Positions 62,564 to 64,000 of a stretch of 64,000 nt of DNA are shown piece by piece. Made by a program: the position numbers and the translations under genes. The DNA comes from JBHHUI01 sp965248775 (GTDB lineage Bacteria > Chloroflexota > Anaerolineae > Anaerolineales > JBHHUI01). The stretch's first letter is position 1, and each line of letters starts with the position of its first letter. Location of the stretch: the NCBI GenBank assembly GCA_965248775.1, contig OZ252150.1:4030001-4094000 (forward strand), read 5' to 3'. Under the pieces are notes generated by a model. It did no database searches and had not been told where the DNA came from. It was given only the letters and a program-made list of their open reading frames with translations.

Positions 62564-63916
62564 TCAGCCCGAATGAAATGACGCCAGCTTGCTGTGGCGC
62601 CAGACCAGATAGGCCGTCTCAAGCACCATTGCCAGCGTGATGGCAGCAAACGCCATCGGCACACCTGGTAATCCGAGCGGCACCCCTACACCCAGCGTTG
62701 ACACAACCAGTACGAGTACATAAATGCCCATTGCAACAAAGAGTGGCTGGGTGCTCTTGTGGGCCATCAGCATCCCACGCAGGTAGCCTTGCCAAACGTT
62801 GATCAGCGGAATCAGCACTCCCATCTGAATGCCGGTAATTGCAATATCGGCCAAGGAGGGTGAAATCCCTATCAATGATTCGAAATAGATGCGGCCCAAC
62901 CCTGTAAATGCCACTAGTGTTAAAGCGCCGAATGAGAACAAAGCCAGATTGCGGCTGAATATTCGCAGTGGTTGCACCGTTTCCGGTCCCTGCAGCATCG
63001 CGATTACGGCCTCCGGTATCGCCAGCCCCGAACTGCGCGCAATGAGTAATAGTGCAAACGCGACCGGCCAAGCTGCCAGCGCAGTTTCAGGATCGGGTGA
63101 GCGGGCCAGTGCAGCGCCGATAATTGGCTGTGCCAGCAGGAGCATAAGAGTCGCCAGCGCCAGCGGGCTGTGGTAGTTTACGACTTCGCGGTAGCTGATC
63201 TCATCATCTTTGTTATCCGGCGAGTTTGGTCCGAGATGGGCTTCCATTACCTGCTGCGCAGCAAAGTGCGCGAAGATGGCCTCGGCCAGCACCCCAACCA
63301 TCAGGGCGGTCGCTCCCACAATCACGCCTGGCCAATCTGTCAGGATCGCCAACACCCCGGCCGTCCCCGCGGATGCAATCAGTCGCACCAGCGTGCCATA
63401 GCCTACGCGGCGTGTTGCGCCATAACGGATCATCACGCCCTGTTTGAACCGGCGCCAACCGATGGCAGCCGTCCAGAAAAGCATGATGCGCATGCCCGGC
63501 AGCGCTGCATCGGCAATGGCCGTTGGAATGCCCATGGCCTGGCGCACGACCAGATCGTATAGCGGTGTCCAGCCGAACAGGAACGTGAGCACCGTTAGCC
63601 CGAGGTTCAGATGGATCGTGAAGCGCCGCAACTGCAGATAGGATTGCCGGCCACGCGCGAGAGCGGTGGCCGTGCCCAGCAGTGGAATAACGGGGCTTTC
63701 GATGGTTACCGAAAGCCCGATCATAATGCCATAGGCTGCGATCATACGGGCCGCATCCGGTAGCCGGGCTATCGCGGAATTGATCGCGGGACCTTCCATT
63801 GCCATCAACAGCCAACTGGCTGCCAACGGCAAATAGAAGAATAATATTTGCCGTTGCGTCAACGCCGGTTTTGTCTGCTGCTTGCGGAATCGTGTAGTAT
63901 GCGCTCTTGAATACAT
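62564..63916 (-). CDS. MATE/flippase-like multi-helix membrane protein
   Basis: Up to 450 residues with about twelve hydrophobic helices. It begins (after a basic tail) QRQILFFYLPLAASWLLMAMEGPAINSAIARLPDAARMIAAYGI, which resembles MATE/MOP-superfamily exporters. EDs and charged gate residues are few, and the substrate is unknown. ATG 63916 lies only 5 bases from a terminator hairpin, so the true start may be further in, for example TTG 63862. I do not recognise a specific subfamily. Confidence 0.65.
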   Translation of the reverse strand: MYSRAHTTRFRKQQTKPALTQRQILFFYLPLAASWLLMAMEGPAINSAIARLPDAARMIAAYGIMIGLSVTIESPVIPLLGTATALARGRQSYLQLRRFTIHLNLGLTVLTFLFGWTPLYDLVVRQAMGIPTAIADAALPGMRIMLFWTAAIGWRRFKQGVMIRYGATRRVGYGTLVRLIASAGTAGVLAILTDWPGVIVGATALMVGVLAEAIFAHFAAQQVMEAHLGPNSPDNKDDEISYREVVNYHSPLALATLMLLLAQPIIGAALARSPDPETALAAWPVAFALLLIARSSGLAIPEAVIAMLQGPETVQPLRIFSRNLALFSFGALTLVAFTGLGRIYFESLIGISPSLADIAITGIQMGVLIPLINVWQGYLRGMLMAHKSTQPLFVAMGIYVLVLVVSTLGVGVPLGLPGVPMAFAAITLAMVLETAYLVWRHSKLASFHSG

Positions 63917-63920
63917 ATCA

Positions 63921-63953
63921 AAACCCCGCGCTGATCCTAGGGCGGACGCGGGG
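63921..63953 (-). terminator. Terminator of a gene beyond the window edge
   Basis: CCCCGCG (63924-63930) and CGCGGGG (63947-63953) form a 7-bp stem. On the minus strand it is followed by TTTTGATA. It should end a minus-strand gene outside the window, and it sits directly before the annotated start of the membrane protein gene. Confidence 0.65.
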
Positions 63954-64000
63954 CTGCCGGAAGTTTACCACCTTCAAAGAAGATGCCAGGAACTCGGTAG

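Noticed and set aside
1..64000. CRISPR arrays, tRNA and rRNA genes
   Set aside because: No regularly spaced repeats and no tRNA- or rRNA-like stretches were seen on either strand when reading by eye. A covariance search would be needed to exclude them fully.

Overview
The window looks like a piece of a chromosome from a Chloroflexota bacterium, probably Anaerolineae-like. This is an inference from gene content: a Ser/Thr kinase fused to a sulfatase-modifying-type domain beside an FHA protein, a UMF1-type transporter, DUF1028, an exopolysaccharide operon with separate Wzz and CpsD proteins, and a long-type RmlA. There is no rRNA or tRNA gene to confirm it. Base composition is moderate and genes are closely packed, often with 4-base ATGA overlaps.

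Layout. 1-4900: an IclR regulator, an aminotransferase, a thiolase broken by a frameshift, a truncated CoA-transferase and a 5'-truncated gene fused to it. 4995-11412 (minus): a GT39-like membrane glycosyltransferase, aconitase, a nucleotidyltransferase-fold protein and citrate synthase. 11547-21798 (minus): an exopolysaccharide/dTDP-rhamnose cluster (rmlB, rmlA, CpsD, two Wzz, three glycosyltransferases, rmlD; no rmlC) with RNase HII inside it, preceded by a NERD-like protein and a Zn-dependent PLC-like protein. 21892-27954 (plus): NfeD, FHA, kinase-FGE, RecF and a DUF4258/DUF2283 pair. 28054-34422 (minus): a translationally coupled operon of a PyrK-like protein, a nucleoside-phosphorylase-like gene (now broken by an amber codon and an IS4 element), a PIG-L deacetylase, a membrane protein, a diverged PyrD-like protein and RsmG. 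34426-35728: a TnpB element. 35843-47394: MutY, SIMPL lipoprotein, methyltransferase, SurE, a double RAM-like protein, a broken UMF1 transporter, cold-shock protein, DUF1028, L,D-transpeptidase, homocysteine methyltransferase, a Cys-rich protein and a 2-oxoacid dehydrogenase E2. 47630-54624: DoxX, a NarL-type two-component pair, a VIT1/CCC1-like transporter, 1-Cys peroxiredoxin with a structured leader, E3 and PhzF. 54954-63916: a small protein, HAD phosphatase, MoaA, MutS2, LysA, an orphan DNA methyltransferase and a multidrug/polysaccharide-type transporter.

The most striking points are (1) the coupled PyrK-like/nucleoside-phosphorylase-like/PIG-L/membrane/PyrD-like operon, whose PyrD-like member lacks the usual DHODH active-site motif; (2) two transposable elements in that operon, an IS4 copy with a clear 11-bp target duplication and a TnpB whose RuvC-II glutamate is a valine; (3) several strongly structured intergenic elements, including a predicted three-way junction and a family of palindromic repeats; (4) a promoter-terminator unit before the peroxiredoxin gene; and (5) an unusual number of damaged genes, which are either real decay or assembly errors. 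Nothing could be compared with databases, so family names rest on motifs read by eye.
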